From NCBI GenBank assembly GCA_038249135.1, contig JBBRWO010000050.1, positions 1 to 14,225 of the forward strand: a DNA stretch of 14,225 nucleotides. The letters run 5' to 3'. Positions 7,710-14,225 of the stretch are shown piece after piece. The stretch is from JBBRWO01 sp038249135 (GTDB taxonomy: Bacteria; Actinomycetota; Coriobacteriia; Anaerosomatales; JAAXUF01). Made by a program: the position numbers and the translations under genes. The number at the start of each line of letters is the position of its first letter. Position 1 is the first letter of the stretch. The notes under the pieces are model-generated. The model had not been told where the DNA came from and did no database searches. It saw only the letters and a list, made by a program, of their open reading frames with translations.

Positions 7710-8678
7710 ATGAGACTGCCGCTCGATCTACGCGACATCATGGCTTCAGGTTCCACGCTTGCCGAGGAGCGCGCCAAGCCCGTGCGCATTGCGGTCTTTG
7801 TGGATGTTGACGCACCCGATCCGCTCGTTGAGGCCGTCCGGGAAGCGCTGCGTCCTCAGACGGGCAGTGCGCGCCTTCACGTCGAGGTGGTCGCACCCGG
7901 CGAGACACTCTTGGTTGATCCCCTGACCGATGCGGTCGTTGCCGTGTGCGGCGCTGGTCTGAACCTGCTTGAGTCACTTCGGCGTGCGCGTGATGCCGGA
8001 ATCCCGACCGCGGTACTTGCAGCCGGGCAGCAGACCGATGACGTCTCCCGTCGTTTCGAGCACCCGCTTCTCGATACGTTCGCCGCAGACGATGCCGCTG
8101 ACACCATCCCGAGGCTGGGATCGTGGTTCGCGGACCGGCTCAGCGGTAAACGAATCGCGCTTGCCGCCAACTTCACGTTCATGCGAAAGGCCGTCGCAGC
8201 TGAGTCGATCAAGTCGACGGCATTTCAGAACGGCGTCATAGGCGGAGTGGTCATCATTCCCGGGGCCGATATGCCGCTGATGACCGCCAACCAGGCCAAG
8301 ATGGTGATGCAGATCGCCGCCGCCTATGGAGAGCCGCTCGGGGCTGAGCGTATCCGCGAGCTCGTAGCCGTCCTCGGTGGGGCGTTTGTGCTGCGCACCG
8401 TGGCACGGCAGGTTCTCACGTTTGTTCCCGGGTTCGGGTGGGCGATCAAGGCGGCCATCGGCTACTCCGGGACCCTTGCGATGGGATACGCCGCGGCCGA
8501 GTACTTCGAGAGCGGTGCAGACCTCTCCGGTCTGGCCGACAAGCTGCGAGATGCCCGAGACCAGGCAGTGAAGGCTGCCCGATCAAAGCGGCTCCCCAGC
8601 GCCCGTGATCAGGAGCCGATTCCCGCGCACGCATACGTGGTCGTCGAGCAGACGGATGGGCAGGTCTCGGACTCGTGA
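7710..8678 (+). CDS. DUF697 domain protein of unknown function
   Basis: The 322-residue protein has two parts. Residues 25-145 alternate beta strands and helices (IAVFVDV, LHVEVV, AVVAVCG, TAVLAAG), like a Rossmann or degenerate GTPase fold, but no P-loop GxxxxGK[ST] is present. Residues about 150-270 resemble DUF697 (the YcjF/TIGR00267-like hydrophobic domain): FTFMRKAVA, GGVVIIPGADMPLMTANQ, the basic-hydrophobic AFVLRTVARQ and the glycine-rich GFGWAIKAAIGYSGT. These hydrophobic helices suggest membrane association. DUF697 often follows a GTPase domain; here that domain may have lost nucleotide binding, which is inference. A short charged tail follows. ATG 7710 has the Shine-Dalgarno GAAAGGA at 7698-7704. 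The stop overlaps the next start as GTGA, so it is translated with the radical SAM gene. Function is unknown; position after rodA hints at envelope work. Confidence 0.85.
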   Translation: MRLPLDLRDIMASGSTLAEERAKPVRIAVFVDVDAPDPLVEAVREALRPQTGSARLHVEVVAPGETLLVDPLTDAVVAVCGAGLNLLESLRRARDAGIPTAVLAAGQQTDDVSRRFEHPLLDTFAADDAADTIPRLGSWFADRLSGKRIALAANFTFMRKAVAAESIKSTAFQNGVIGGVVIIPGADMPLMTANQAKMVMQIAAAYGEPLGAERIRELVAVLGGAFVLRTVARQVLTFVPGFGWAIKAAIGYSGTLAMGYAAAEYFESGADLSGLADKLRDARDQAVKAARSKRLPSARDQEPIPAHAYVVVEQTDGQVSDS

Positions 8679-10540
8679 CACCAACAGACCTGTGGAGCCG
8701 CGTCGAGCCTCTGCTGGCCGGCGTAGAGCGTCCTGCGCGCTACATCGACCGCGAGTGGGGTGCGGCGCATGACCCGGAGGCTGCCTATCAGGCGGTACTC
8801 ATCTATCCCGACACCTATGAGATCGGCCAGGCCAATCAGGCGATAGCCCTCCTGTATCACGCGATCAACTCGCTGCCCGACACCGCCGCAGAGCGTGCCT
8901 ATCTGCCGTGGGTGGACATGTCTGCGGCAATGAGGGCGACCGACGTACCGTTGTTTTCGCTGGAGTCGTGCAGGCCTGTTCGCGAGTTCGATCTTGTGGG
9001 CATCACCGTGCCCTACGAGCTCACCCTGACCAACGTACTCGAGACGCTGGATCTGGCCGGTATTCCGTTGAGAGCTGCTGACCGCGCACAAGGCGATCCG
9101 CTGGTCATTGGCGGAGGCCCCTGCGTCTACAATCCCGAACCGTTCGCCCCCTTCTTCGACGCGATTCTCATCGGCGAGGGCGAGGAAGCGATCACCGAGG
9201 TGATCGCCGCACACCGTCGCGCCAAGGACGCCGGAGGGAGCCGCACCGAGACGCTTGCCGCCCTCTCGGCCGTTCCCGGCGTGTACGTTCCTTTGCTGTA
9301 TCGAGTGAACCACTCTGACGACGGAGCGCTACGCGGCATCGAGGCGCTCGGCTCGGCGCCCGCACGAGTCGCCAAGCGCGTCGTCGCGGATCTCGATACG
9401 GTCCGGCCGCCCGTCTCCGGCATCGTCCCGTTCATGGACGTCGTCCACGACCGCTTTGGCATCGAGGTGCTCCGCGGCTGTACCCGCGGCTGCCGTTTCT
9501 GCCAGGCGGGGATGGTCTATCGACCGGTCCGCGAGCGCACCGCCGACTCGATCGTCCGCGACGTGATGGCGGGACTGGCGTGCTCGGGATACGACGAGGT
9601 CTCCTTGACCTCGCTGTCCACGACCGATCACAGCCAGCTCGAGGACGTTCTGCGGCGGCTGGGCCGACGCCTTGAAGGCAGCGGCGTATCGGTCTCGCTC
9701 CCGTCTCTGCGCGTGGACGCGTTCGGTGTCGAGATGGCGCGTCTGGTGTCATCGGGCAAGAAGTCAGGGCTTACGTTCGCTCCGGAGGCCGGCACGCAGC
9801 GCATGCGCGACGTGATCAACAAGAATGTGACCGAGGAGGATCTTCTCGGCAGCGTGCAGCGCGCGTTTGATGCTGGCTGGCGTCGGGTGAAGCTGTATTT
9901 CATGATCGGGCTTCCCACCGAGACCGACGAGGACATCGCCGGAATCGGCAGGTTGGTCAGTCGCGTCTTCCACACAGCACGCGAGGCGACCCCTCCCAAC
10001 GCACGAGGCTCGATCCGCGTCGCCGTCTCCGTGTCGACCTTCGTTCCCAAAGCCCAGACGCCGTTTCAGTGGGATGCTCAGATTCCCCCCGAGGAGGTTC
10101 GCCGCAGGCAGAGTGTGTTGCGTGAATCGATGCCCCGCAAGGGCGTGGACCTGCACTGGCACGACTCGGAGGTGTCGTTTCTCGAAGGCGTCATCGCCCG
10201 CGGTGGCCGAGAAGTGGCCGACGTCGTCGAGGCGGCATGGCGCGGCGGTGCCGTGTTTGACGCGTGGACCGAGCAGTTCCGCCTCCAGCGGTGGCTCGAT
10301 GCGTTCGAGTCGACAGGAGTCGATCCCGCAGCGATCGCCAATCGTGAGCGTGCCGAGGACGAACCGCTTCCGTGGGACCACATCTCGGCGGCGGTGTCGC
10401 CCTCATACCTGCGAGCTGAGCGGGCCAAGGCACTCACCGGTACGACCACCGGAGACTGCAGCTTCGACGGATGCACAGGCTGCGATGTCTGCGGCGAACT
10501 TGGCGTCGACATCGTCTTAGGAGGTGAGTCACGTGGCTGA
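8675..10540 (+). CDS. B12-binding-type radical SAM protein, TIGR03960-like
   Basis: The 621-residue protein begins with a Rossmann-like region resembling B12-binding domains (about 38-180, with LIYPDTYEIG, LVIGGGPC and ILIGEGEEA); the classical cobalt-ligating DxHxxG motif is not apparent. The radical SAM core carries C269-x3-C273-x2-C276 (in RGCTRGCRFCQAG), the ligands of the SAM-binding 4Fe-4S cluster. Further core motifs are LPSLRVDAF and GLTFAPEAGTQRMRD, the latter as in MiaB-like and other B12/SAM enzymes. The C-terminus has four more cysteines (C595, C600, C603, C606) that could hold a second metal site. In many bacteria this family is fused to, or adjacent to, a DUF2344 protein, as here. 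The substrate is not known to me; RNA or ribosome modification is a guess from its neighbours. GTG 8675 overlaps the previous stop, with GGGCAGG at 8658-8664 upstream. Confidence 0.93.
   Translation: MTPTDLWSRVEPLLAGVERPARYIDREWGAAHDPEAAYQAVLIYPDTYEIGQANQAIALLYHAINSLPDTAAERAYLPWVDMSAAMRATDVPLFSLESCRPVREFDLVGITVPYELTLTNVLETLDLAGIPLRAADRAQGDPLVIGGGPCVYNPEPFAPFFDAILIGEGEEAITEVIAAHRRAKDAGGSRTETLAALSAVPGVYVPLLYRVNHSDDGALRGIEALGSAPARVAKRVVADLDTVRPPVSGIVPFMDVVHDRFGIEVLRGCTRGCRFCQAGMVYRPVRERTADSIVRDVMAGLACSGYDEVSLTSLSTTDHSQLEDVLRRLGRRLEGSGVSVSLPSLRVDAFGVEMARLVSSGKKSGLTFAPEAGTQRMRDVINKNVTEEDLLGSVQRAFDAGWRRVKLYFMIGLPTETDEDIAGIGRLVSRVFHTAREATPPNARGSIRVAVSVSTFVPKAQTPFQWDAQIPPEEVRRRQSVLRESMPRKGVDLHWHDSEVSFLEGVIARGGREVADVVEAAWRGGAVFDAWTEQFRLQRWLDAFESTGVDPAAIANRERAEDEPLPWDHISAAVSPSYLRAERAKALTGTTTGDCSFDGCTGCDVCGELGVDIVLGGESRG
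10520..10535 (+). promoter_or_regulatory. Ribosome binding site and GTG start favoured for the DUF2344 gene
   Basis: GGAGGTGA (10520-10527), a near-perfect Shine-Dalgarno, precedes GTG 10533 by 5 bases. The earlier in-frame GTG at 10524 lies inside the Shine-Dalgarno itself, so it is unlikely to be the start. Confidence 0.85.
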
Positions 10541-11222
10541 CGGCGAATTCAGACTCAGGGTCCGGTACGGCAAGTCCGACAGACTCCGCTGGCTCTCACA
10601 CCTCGAAGTCATCCACACGCTCGAGCGGTCGCTCAGACGCGCCGAGTTGCCCTACGCGATCACCCAAGGCTTCAGCCCGCACATGAAGGTCGCGTTCGGT
10701 CCGGCGCTGCCCGTCGGCACCGCCGGTCTCGAGGAGTATCTCGACGTGTGGCTGACGCGCTACACTACAGCCGAAGAGGCGTTGGGTCGCCTCAGTGCTT
10801 CGACGCCTGCAGGCCTGGCACCGCAGCACGCCGCGTTCGTCTCGGATCGCGACCCTTCGCTCGGCGCGGCGCTCACCATAGCGCGCTACGAGATCGGCAT
10901 CGCAGGAGAGGAGGCATCGGCCCCACAGGTACAGGCGGCGTTGGACAGCGTGATCGGCGAGCAGACACTTGCGGTCGTGCACAAGGGCAAAGACAAGGTT
11001 TATGACCTGACGCGGTGCCTCCCGGAAGGGGCCCGTGTCAGCGATTCTGAGGATGGAAGCGTACTTGCGCTCACCGTCCGAATGGGACCGGAAGGTTCCC
11101 TCCGCCCTGAGGTGCTCATCCGTGCTGCGTTTGCCGCGGCCTCGCTGGATGCGTCCGTCGCGACTACGACGCGCATAGCCACTCTTGTGGAAACCAAGGA
11201 GGGCTGGGCGCGCCCCATGTGA
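10533..11222 (+). CDS. Radical SAM-linked DUF2344 protein, TIGR03936-like
   Basis: The 229-residue protein opens with the family hallmark: a basic beta strand followed by LRWLSHLEVIHTLERSLRRA, then PYAITQGFSPHMKVAFGPALPVG. This is the DUF2344 domain, usually fused to or next to the TIGR03960 radical SAM protein. Here it is a separate gene whose start overlaps the radical SAM stop by 8 bases, so the two are translationally coupled and probably form a complex. There is no membrane segment or signal peptide. The second half (about 110-229) is more variable. Its biochemical role is not established; an accessory or substrate-presenting subunit is inference. rng starts 13 bases after the stop. Confidence 0.9.
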   Translation: MADGEFRLRVRYGKSDRLRWLSHLEVIHTLERSLRRAELPYAITQGFSPHMKVAFGPALPVGTAGLEEYLDVWLTRYTTAEEALGRLSASTPAGLAPQHAAFVSDRDPSLGAALTIARYEIGIAGEEASAPQVQAALDSVIGEQTLAVVHKGKDKVYDLTRCLPEGARVSDSEDGSVLALTVRMGPEGSLRPEVLIRAAFAAASLDASVATTTRIATLVETKEGWARPM

Positions 11223-11235
11223 CGGGAGTGCCCCA

Positions 11236-12723
11236 GTGGCAGAGCTAGTTCGCGAGATGCTCATCTCGCATGATACGAATGAGACGCGCGTTGCGCTGCT
11301 CGAGGATAACTCGCTGGTAGAGCTCTATATCGAGCGGCCCAAGCGTAGTGTTGTTGGCAACGTGTACATGGGCAAGGTGTCCGATGTGCTGCCGGGAATG
11401 CAGGCGGCGTTCGTCGACATCGGCCTCGAGAAGAACGCGTTTCTGTACGTGGACGAAGTGGTCGCCCCCGAGGGTCTCGAGGGGCTTCCTCGGCGCGACA
11501 TCCAGCAGCTGCTCAAGGTGGGGCAGCAGGTGATGGTGCAGGTGATCAAGGACGCCATGGGTACCAAGGGCGCCCGCATCACCACGGAGATCACCTTGCC
11601 GGGGCGCTTCCTGGTACTCATGCCGTTCTCGGAGTTCGTCGGCGTGTCCAAGAAGCTGCCGGATGAAGAACGCGAGCGGCTCCACGCGATTGTAGAGAAG
11701 CGTGTGCCCGAGAAGACGGGGCTCATCGTCAGGACCGTGGCGCAGGGTGTCAGTGAGCGAGACCTCGCCAGCGACCTCGAATTCCTGCTGCGCCTGTGGC
11801 GTCGCGTGAACCATCAGGCCACAGAGGCGCTCGCCCCTGAGGTCATCTACACCGAGATGGACCTTGCGCTCAGGCTGGTCAGAGACGTGCTGTCCGAGAA
11901 GTTCCGTCGACTCACGGTCGACGACAAGCCGACGTTCGACAAGATCGTCTCGTTCTTGAAGAAGACCTCGCCGCACCTCGTGCGCCGAGTGCAGTTGTAT
12001 CGCGAGCGCACGTCGCTGTTCGAGGCGTTTGGGCTGCAGGCAACGATCGACTCGGCAATGCGGCGGACGGTGCCGCTGCCCAGCGGCGGCTACCTGACCA
12101 TCGACAAGACCGAGGCTCTGACTGCTGTGGACGTGAATACCGGACGATTCGTCGGCAAGAAGAATCTCGAGGAGACGATCGTCCGCACCAACCTGGAGGC
12201 CGCCGAGGAGACCGTCCGACAGCTGCGACTTCGTGATATCGGCGGAATCATCGTCGTGGACTTCATCGACATGGAGGAAGCAGCTAATCGGAATCTGCTG
12301 CTGCAGCGTGTCTCCACCGCGCTTGAGCGAGACCGCACCAAGACCCGACTCAGCGAGATTTCGAGGTTGGGACTGGTCGAGATCACGCGAAAGAACGTCA
12401 CTGACGGCCTCTACGGTACGCTCACAGAGCCGTGCCCCTGCTGCGGGGGAGATGGGCGGGTAGTGTCGCGTACCACCCGCAGAATCGCTGTTGAGCGTCG
12501 TATGCGAGAGATATTGGCGACCGGAAAGTCCAATGCGTACCTGTTCGGGCTCAATCCGCAGACGTACGAACTCGTCACGGCCCCGGGTCTCAATGCGGCT
12601 GCGACCATGCGTGCGGAAACCGGAAAACAGGTATCGATCGTCGCCGATGAGGACGTGGAGCCGACAGAGGTGCGTATACTGATCGAGGGAAAGCAGGGGT
12701 TGCTGCGCAGACCGTTCGAGTAG
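11236..12723 (+). CDS. rng: Ribonuclease G (RNase E/G family)
   Basis: This endoribonuclease acts in rRNA 5'-end maturation and mRNA decay. From GTG 11236 (Shine-Dalgarno GGGAG at 11224-11228) the protein has 495 residues, close to RNase G (about 489) and lacking the long C-terminal scaffold of RNase E. The S1 RNA-binding domain spans about 36-122 (GNVYMGKVSDVLPGMQAAFV). Catalytic metal ligands are D299 (AVDVNTG) and D342 (VVDFIDM), spaced 43 residues apart as in E. coli RNase E (D303/D346). The zinc-link motif CPxCxGxG is present at C400/C403 (CPCCGGDG), so a tetramer or dimer assembly as in the family is expected. The frame is open a further 51 bases upstream into the previous gene, but without a ribosome binding site. 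It lies just before rplU, a conserved neighbourhood. Confidence 0.95.
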   Translation: MAELVREMLISHDTNETRVALLEDNSLVELYIERPKRSVVGNVYMGKVSDVLPGMQAAFVDIGLEKNAFLYVDEVVAPEGLEGLPRRDIQQLLKVGQQVMVQVIKDAMGTKGARITTEITLPGRFLVLMPFSEFVGVSKKLPDEERERLHAIVEKRVPEKTGLIVRTVAQGVSERDLASDLEFLLRLWRRVNHQATEALAPEVIYTEMDLALRLVRDVLSEKFRRLTVDDKPTFDKIVSFLKKTSPHLVRRVQLYRERTSLFEAFGLQATIDSAMRRTVPLPSGGYLTIDKTEALTAVDVNTGRFVGKKNLEETIVRTNLEAAEETVRQLRLRDIGGIIVVDFIDMEEAANRNLLLQRVSTALERDRTKTRLSEISRLGLVEITRKNVTDGLYGTLTEPCPCCGGDGRVVSRTTRRIAVERRMREILATGKSNAYLFGLNPQTYELVTAPGLNAAATMRAETGKQVSIVADEDVEPTEVRILIEGKQGLLRRPFE

Positions 12724-12769
12724 GGGAGCCGAGAGGACACGCCCGGAGCCGTTGTCGGGAGTTTCCTCG

Positions 12770-12798
12770 TTGACGCTCCGCCTCGACCCTGCTAGCAT
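12770..12798 (+). promoter_or_regulatory. Housekeeping (sigma-70 type) promoter for rplU-rpmA
   Basis: A -35 box TTGACG (12770-12775) and a -10 box TAGCAT (12793-12798) are separated by exactly 17 bases. They lie in the 112-base gap between rng and rplU. Transcription would start near 12805 and give a leader of about 30 bases before ATG 12836. Confidence 0.78.
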
Positions 12799-12835
12799 AC
12801 TTCCTCGCGCATTGATACGAGTGGAAGGCTTACGC

Positions 12836-13246
12836 ATGTACGCAATCGTTGCCACCGGCGGCAAGCAGATCAAGGTCGCGGCCGGCGACGTCGTTGTTGT
12901 TGAGAAGCTCGACGCCGAAGTCGGCTCGAGCGTCACATTCGACGTCATCTTCCTGGCCGACGACGATCAGATCGTCGTTGACCCTTCAGAGCTTGCTTCT
13001 GCGACCGTCACGGGTGAGGTCGTCGAGCAGTTCAAGGGCGAGAAAGCTATCATCTTCAAGTTCAAGAAGCGTAAGGGCTACAAGCGTCTCAAGGGTCACC
13101 GTCAGAACCTGACCAAGGTTCGCATCACGGATATCGCAGCTTCGGCCGCGAAGCCCAAGGCCGCCAAAGCTCCGGCCAAGAAGAAGGCCGCCGCTAAGCC
13201 CGTCGTCGAGGTCGTCGCTGACGCGCCGGCCGCCGATCAGGAGTAA
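12836..13246 (+). CDS. rplU: 50S ribosomal protein L21 with C-terminal Ala/Lys-rich extension
   Basis: L21 is a 23S rRNA-binding protein of the large subunit. The core (residues 1-100) is typical, from MYAIVATGGKQ to the basic KFKKRKGYKRLKGHRQ loop and LTKVRITDI. The total is 136 residues against about 103 in E. coli; residues 101-136 form a low-complexity tail first rich in Ala and Lys (AAKPKAAKAPAKKKAAAKP) and then acidic. ATG 12836 is chosen over the upstream in-frame extension because it has GGAAGG at 12823-12828 and matches the conserved L21 start. rpmA begins 16 bases after the stop, and the two share the promoter at 12770-12798. Confidence 0.97.
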   Translation: MYAIVATGGKQIKVAAGDVVVVEKLDAEVGSSVTFDVIFLADDDQIVVDPSELASATVTGEVVEQFKGEKAIIFKFKKRKGYKRLKGHRQNLTKVRITDIAASAAKPKAAKAPAKKKAAAKPVVEVVADAPAADQE

Positions 13247-13262
13247 GGCAGGGATCTGAGAA

Positions 13263-13517
13263 ATGGCACATAAGAAAGGTCTCGGCTCTACAAAGAACGG
13301 TCGCGATTCCAAGTCCAAGCGACTTGGCGTCAAGCGGTTCTCGGGCCAGGAAGTAACTGCGGGCACCATCATCGTCCGTCAGCGCGGCACGCACATTCAC
13401 CCCGGTGAGGGTGTGGGTCGTGGCGGCGACGATACGCTGTTCGCAATGCGTGAGGGCGTCGTGGAGTTCACTCGTGGACTCAAGCGTCGCGTGCACGTTC
13501 GTCCGGTCGAGGCCTAA
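13263..13517 (+). CDS. rpmA: 50S ribosomal protein L27
   Basis: The 84-residue protein has the normal length and sequence of L27: MAHKKGLGSTKNGRDS at the start, then RQRGTHIHPGEGVGRGGDDTLFA. The N-terminal tail reaches toward the peptidyl-transferase centre. It begins directly with MAHKKG, without the cleaved N-terminal peptide seen in Staphylococcus and many Firmicutes. Accordingly no gene for the Prp protease lies between rplU and rpmA. The Shine-Dalgarno is AGGGA at 13250-13254. A hairpin terminator follows. Confidence 0.98.
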   Translation: MAHKKGLGSTKNGRDSKSKRLGVKRFSGQEVTAGTIIVRQRGTHIHPGEGVGRGGDDTLFAMREGVVEFTRGLKRRVHVRPVEA

Positions 13518-13552
13518 GGGTCACCCGATCGTACCCAAGCGGTAACGTCGCG

Positions 13553-13587
13553 AGCCCCCCGACCCACCCGGGCCGGGGGGCTTGTTC
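13553..13587 (+). terminator. GC-rich hairpin, likely terminator after rpmA
   Basis: AGCCCCCCG (13553-13561) pairs with CGGGGGGCT (13574-13582) over 9 bp, and the loop holds a self-complementary CCCGGG. The T tract after it is short and broken (TTGTT), so termination may be incomplete, with some read-through into obgE. Confidence 0.72.
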
Positions 13588-13588
13588 G

Positions 13589-13596
13589 TATAGAAT
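13589..13596 (+). promoter_or_regulatory. Possible -10 element upstream of obgE
   Basis: TATAGAAT contains TAGAAT (13591-13596), a 5 of 6 match to TATAAT, 42 bases before the obgE start and just after the hairpin. No recognisable -35 box is present at the right distance, where the hairpin lies, so this is only a candidate. Confidence 0.35.
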
Positions 13597-13637
13597 GCTC
13601 TGCGTGGCAGGGTGTTCTCAGGAAGTGAGTTGAGACC

Positions 13638-14225
13638 GTGTTTTTCGACGAGGTCAAGATCAACGTCAAGTCAGGAGACGGCGGCGCCGGCTGCATGTCG
13701 TTTCGCCGAGAGGCCCACGTGCCCAAGGGTGGTCCGGACGGCGGGGACGGCGGACGCGGCGGTGACGTGGTATTCGAGGCGGACCCGTCTCTCTCATCGC
13801 TCATCGACTTCCGCTACAAGCGCCACTTCAAGGCTGATCGCGGTACCCACGGTAAGGGCGCCATCCGTCATGGCGCCGGCGGGGACGATATGGTCATCAA
13901 GGTCCCTCTCGGCACGATCATCCATGACTCCGAGACGGGCGCCGCGATCGGCGACATGACCCGACCCGGTCAGCGCATCATCGTCGCCAAAGGTGGCCAG
14001 GGTGGACGCGGCAATCCTCACTTCGTCACACCTACCAAGCGCGCTCCTTCCTTCGCCGAGCTGGGCGAACCTACAGAAGACCGCTGGCTCGATCTGGAGC
14101 TCAAGCTCCTGGCTGATGCCGCACTGGTCGGGATGCCGAGCGTCGGCAAGAGCTCGCTGATCGCCCGCATGAGTGCCGCACGCCCCAAGATCGCCGACTA
14201 CCCATTCACCACCCTGGTGCCGAAC
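13638..14225 (+). CDS. obgE: GTPase Obg/CgtA, 3'-truncated by window edge
   Basis: Obg is an essential GTPase acting in 50S subunit assembly and stress control. The first 196 residues are visible. The glycine-rich Obg fold covers about 1-158 (KSGDGGAGCMSFRRE, GGPDGGDGGRGGDV, KGGQGGRGNPHF). The G domain follows, with the P-loop G165-MPSVGKSS173 and the start of switch I (DYPFTTLVPN); the other G motifs and the C-terminus lie past the window. GTG 13638 is chosen because MFFDEVKI is the conserved Obg start. Its Shine-Dalgarno is poorly placed (AGGAAG, 13620-13625, 12 bases away), so translation may be modest. Position after rpmA is the common bacterial order. Confidence 0.97.
   Translation, partial: MFFDEVKINVKSGDGGAGCMSFRREAHVPKGGPDGGDGGRGGDVVFEADPSLSSLIDFRYKRHFKADRGTHGKGAIRHGAGGDDMVIKVPLGTIIHDSETGAAIGDMTRPGQRIIVAKGGQGGRGNPHFVTPTKRAPSFAELGEPTEDRWLDLELKLLADAALVGMPSVGKSSLIARMSAARPKIADYPFTTLVPN

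Noticed and set aside
11185..11235. Earlier ATG start for rng inside the DUF2344 gene
   Set aside because: It would overlap the previous gene by 38 bases with no Shine-Dalgarno, and it adds residues unlike RNase G. GTG 11236 fits both.
12742..12764. Possible terminator after rng (CCCG ... CGGG then TTT)
   Set aside because: The stem is only 4 bp with a 10-base loop and a weak T run. It is too weak to call.
11245..12948. Antisense open frame of 567 codons opposite rng and the start of rplU
   Set aside because: It lies fully over a well-identified RNase G with intact catalytic and zinc motifs. Long antisense frames are expected in GC-rich coding DNA, and the translation shows no recognisable domain.

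Overview
The window is GC-rich, single-stranded in gene direction (every supported gene is on the + strand) and almost entirely coding. It looks like core chromosome of a rod-shaped bacterium. The gene order (radC-mreBCD-mrdA-rodA, then a B12-binding-type radical SAM protein, its DUF2344 partner, RNase G, rplU, rpmA, obgE) resembles the arrangement in Clostridia and in deep Actinobacteria. The GC content, many GTG starts, the Ala/Lys-rich L21 tail and the group 3-like NiFe hydrogenase next door suggest an anaerobic actinobacterium of the Coriobacteriia type. That assignment is inference; no rRNA or other definitive marker is present.

Layout. 1-1030: 3' part of a NiFe hydrogenase large subunit, closed by an intrinsic terminator (about 1054-1086). 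1231-1893: radC. 2110-7694: the elongasome block, with mreB (actin-like filament), mreC and mreD (membrane linkers), mrdA (PBP2 transpeptidase) and rodA (SEDS glycosyltransferase). Together these build lateral-wall peptidoglycan. 7710-8678: a DUF697 membrane-associated protein of unknown role. 8675-12723: radical SAM protein, DUF2344 partner and RNase G, packed with overlaps or tiny gaps and probably co-transcribed with the genes before them. 12770-12798: a near-consensus housekeeping promoter starting an rplU-rpmA unit, which ends in a strong GC hairpin (13553-13582). 13638-end: the 5' part of obgE, possibly with its own promoter.

Several starts are set by Shine-Dalgarno position rather than by the longest frame: mreB (GTG 2110), rodA (GTG 6471), the DUF2344 gene (GTG 10533) and rng (GTG 11236). 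mrdA most likely starts at a rare CTG (4607), because the first ATG/GTG/TTG codon in frame falls inside its membrane anchor.

I see no mobile element, CRISPR array, tRNA, rRNA or phage gene, and no wholly new system. The points most worth a second look are the hydrogenase that ends exactly at its mature C-terminus, the CTG start of PBP2, the uncharacterised DUF697 and radical SAM/DUF2344 cluster between cell-wall and ribosome genes, the extra loop in RodA, and the absence of a prp-like gene between rplU and rpmA. No stretch over 300 bases lacks a gene; the largest gaps are 1031-1230 and 1894-2109.
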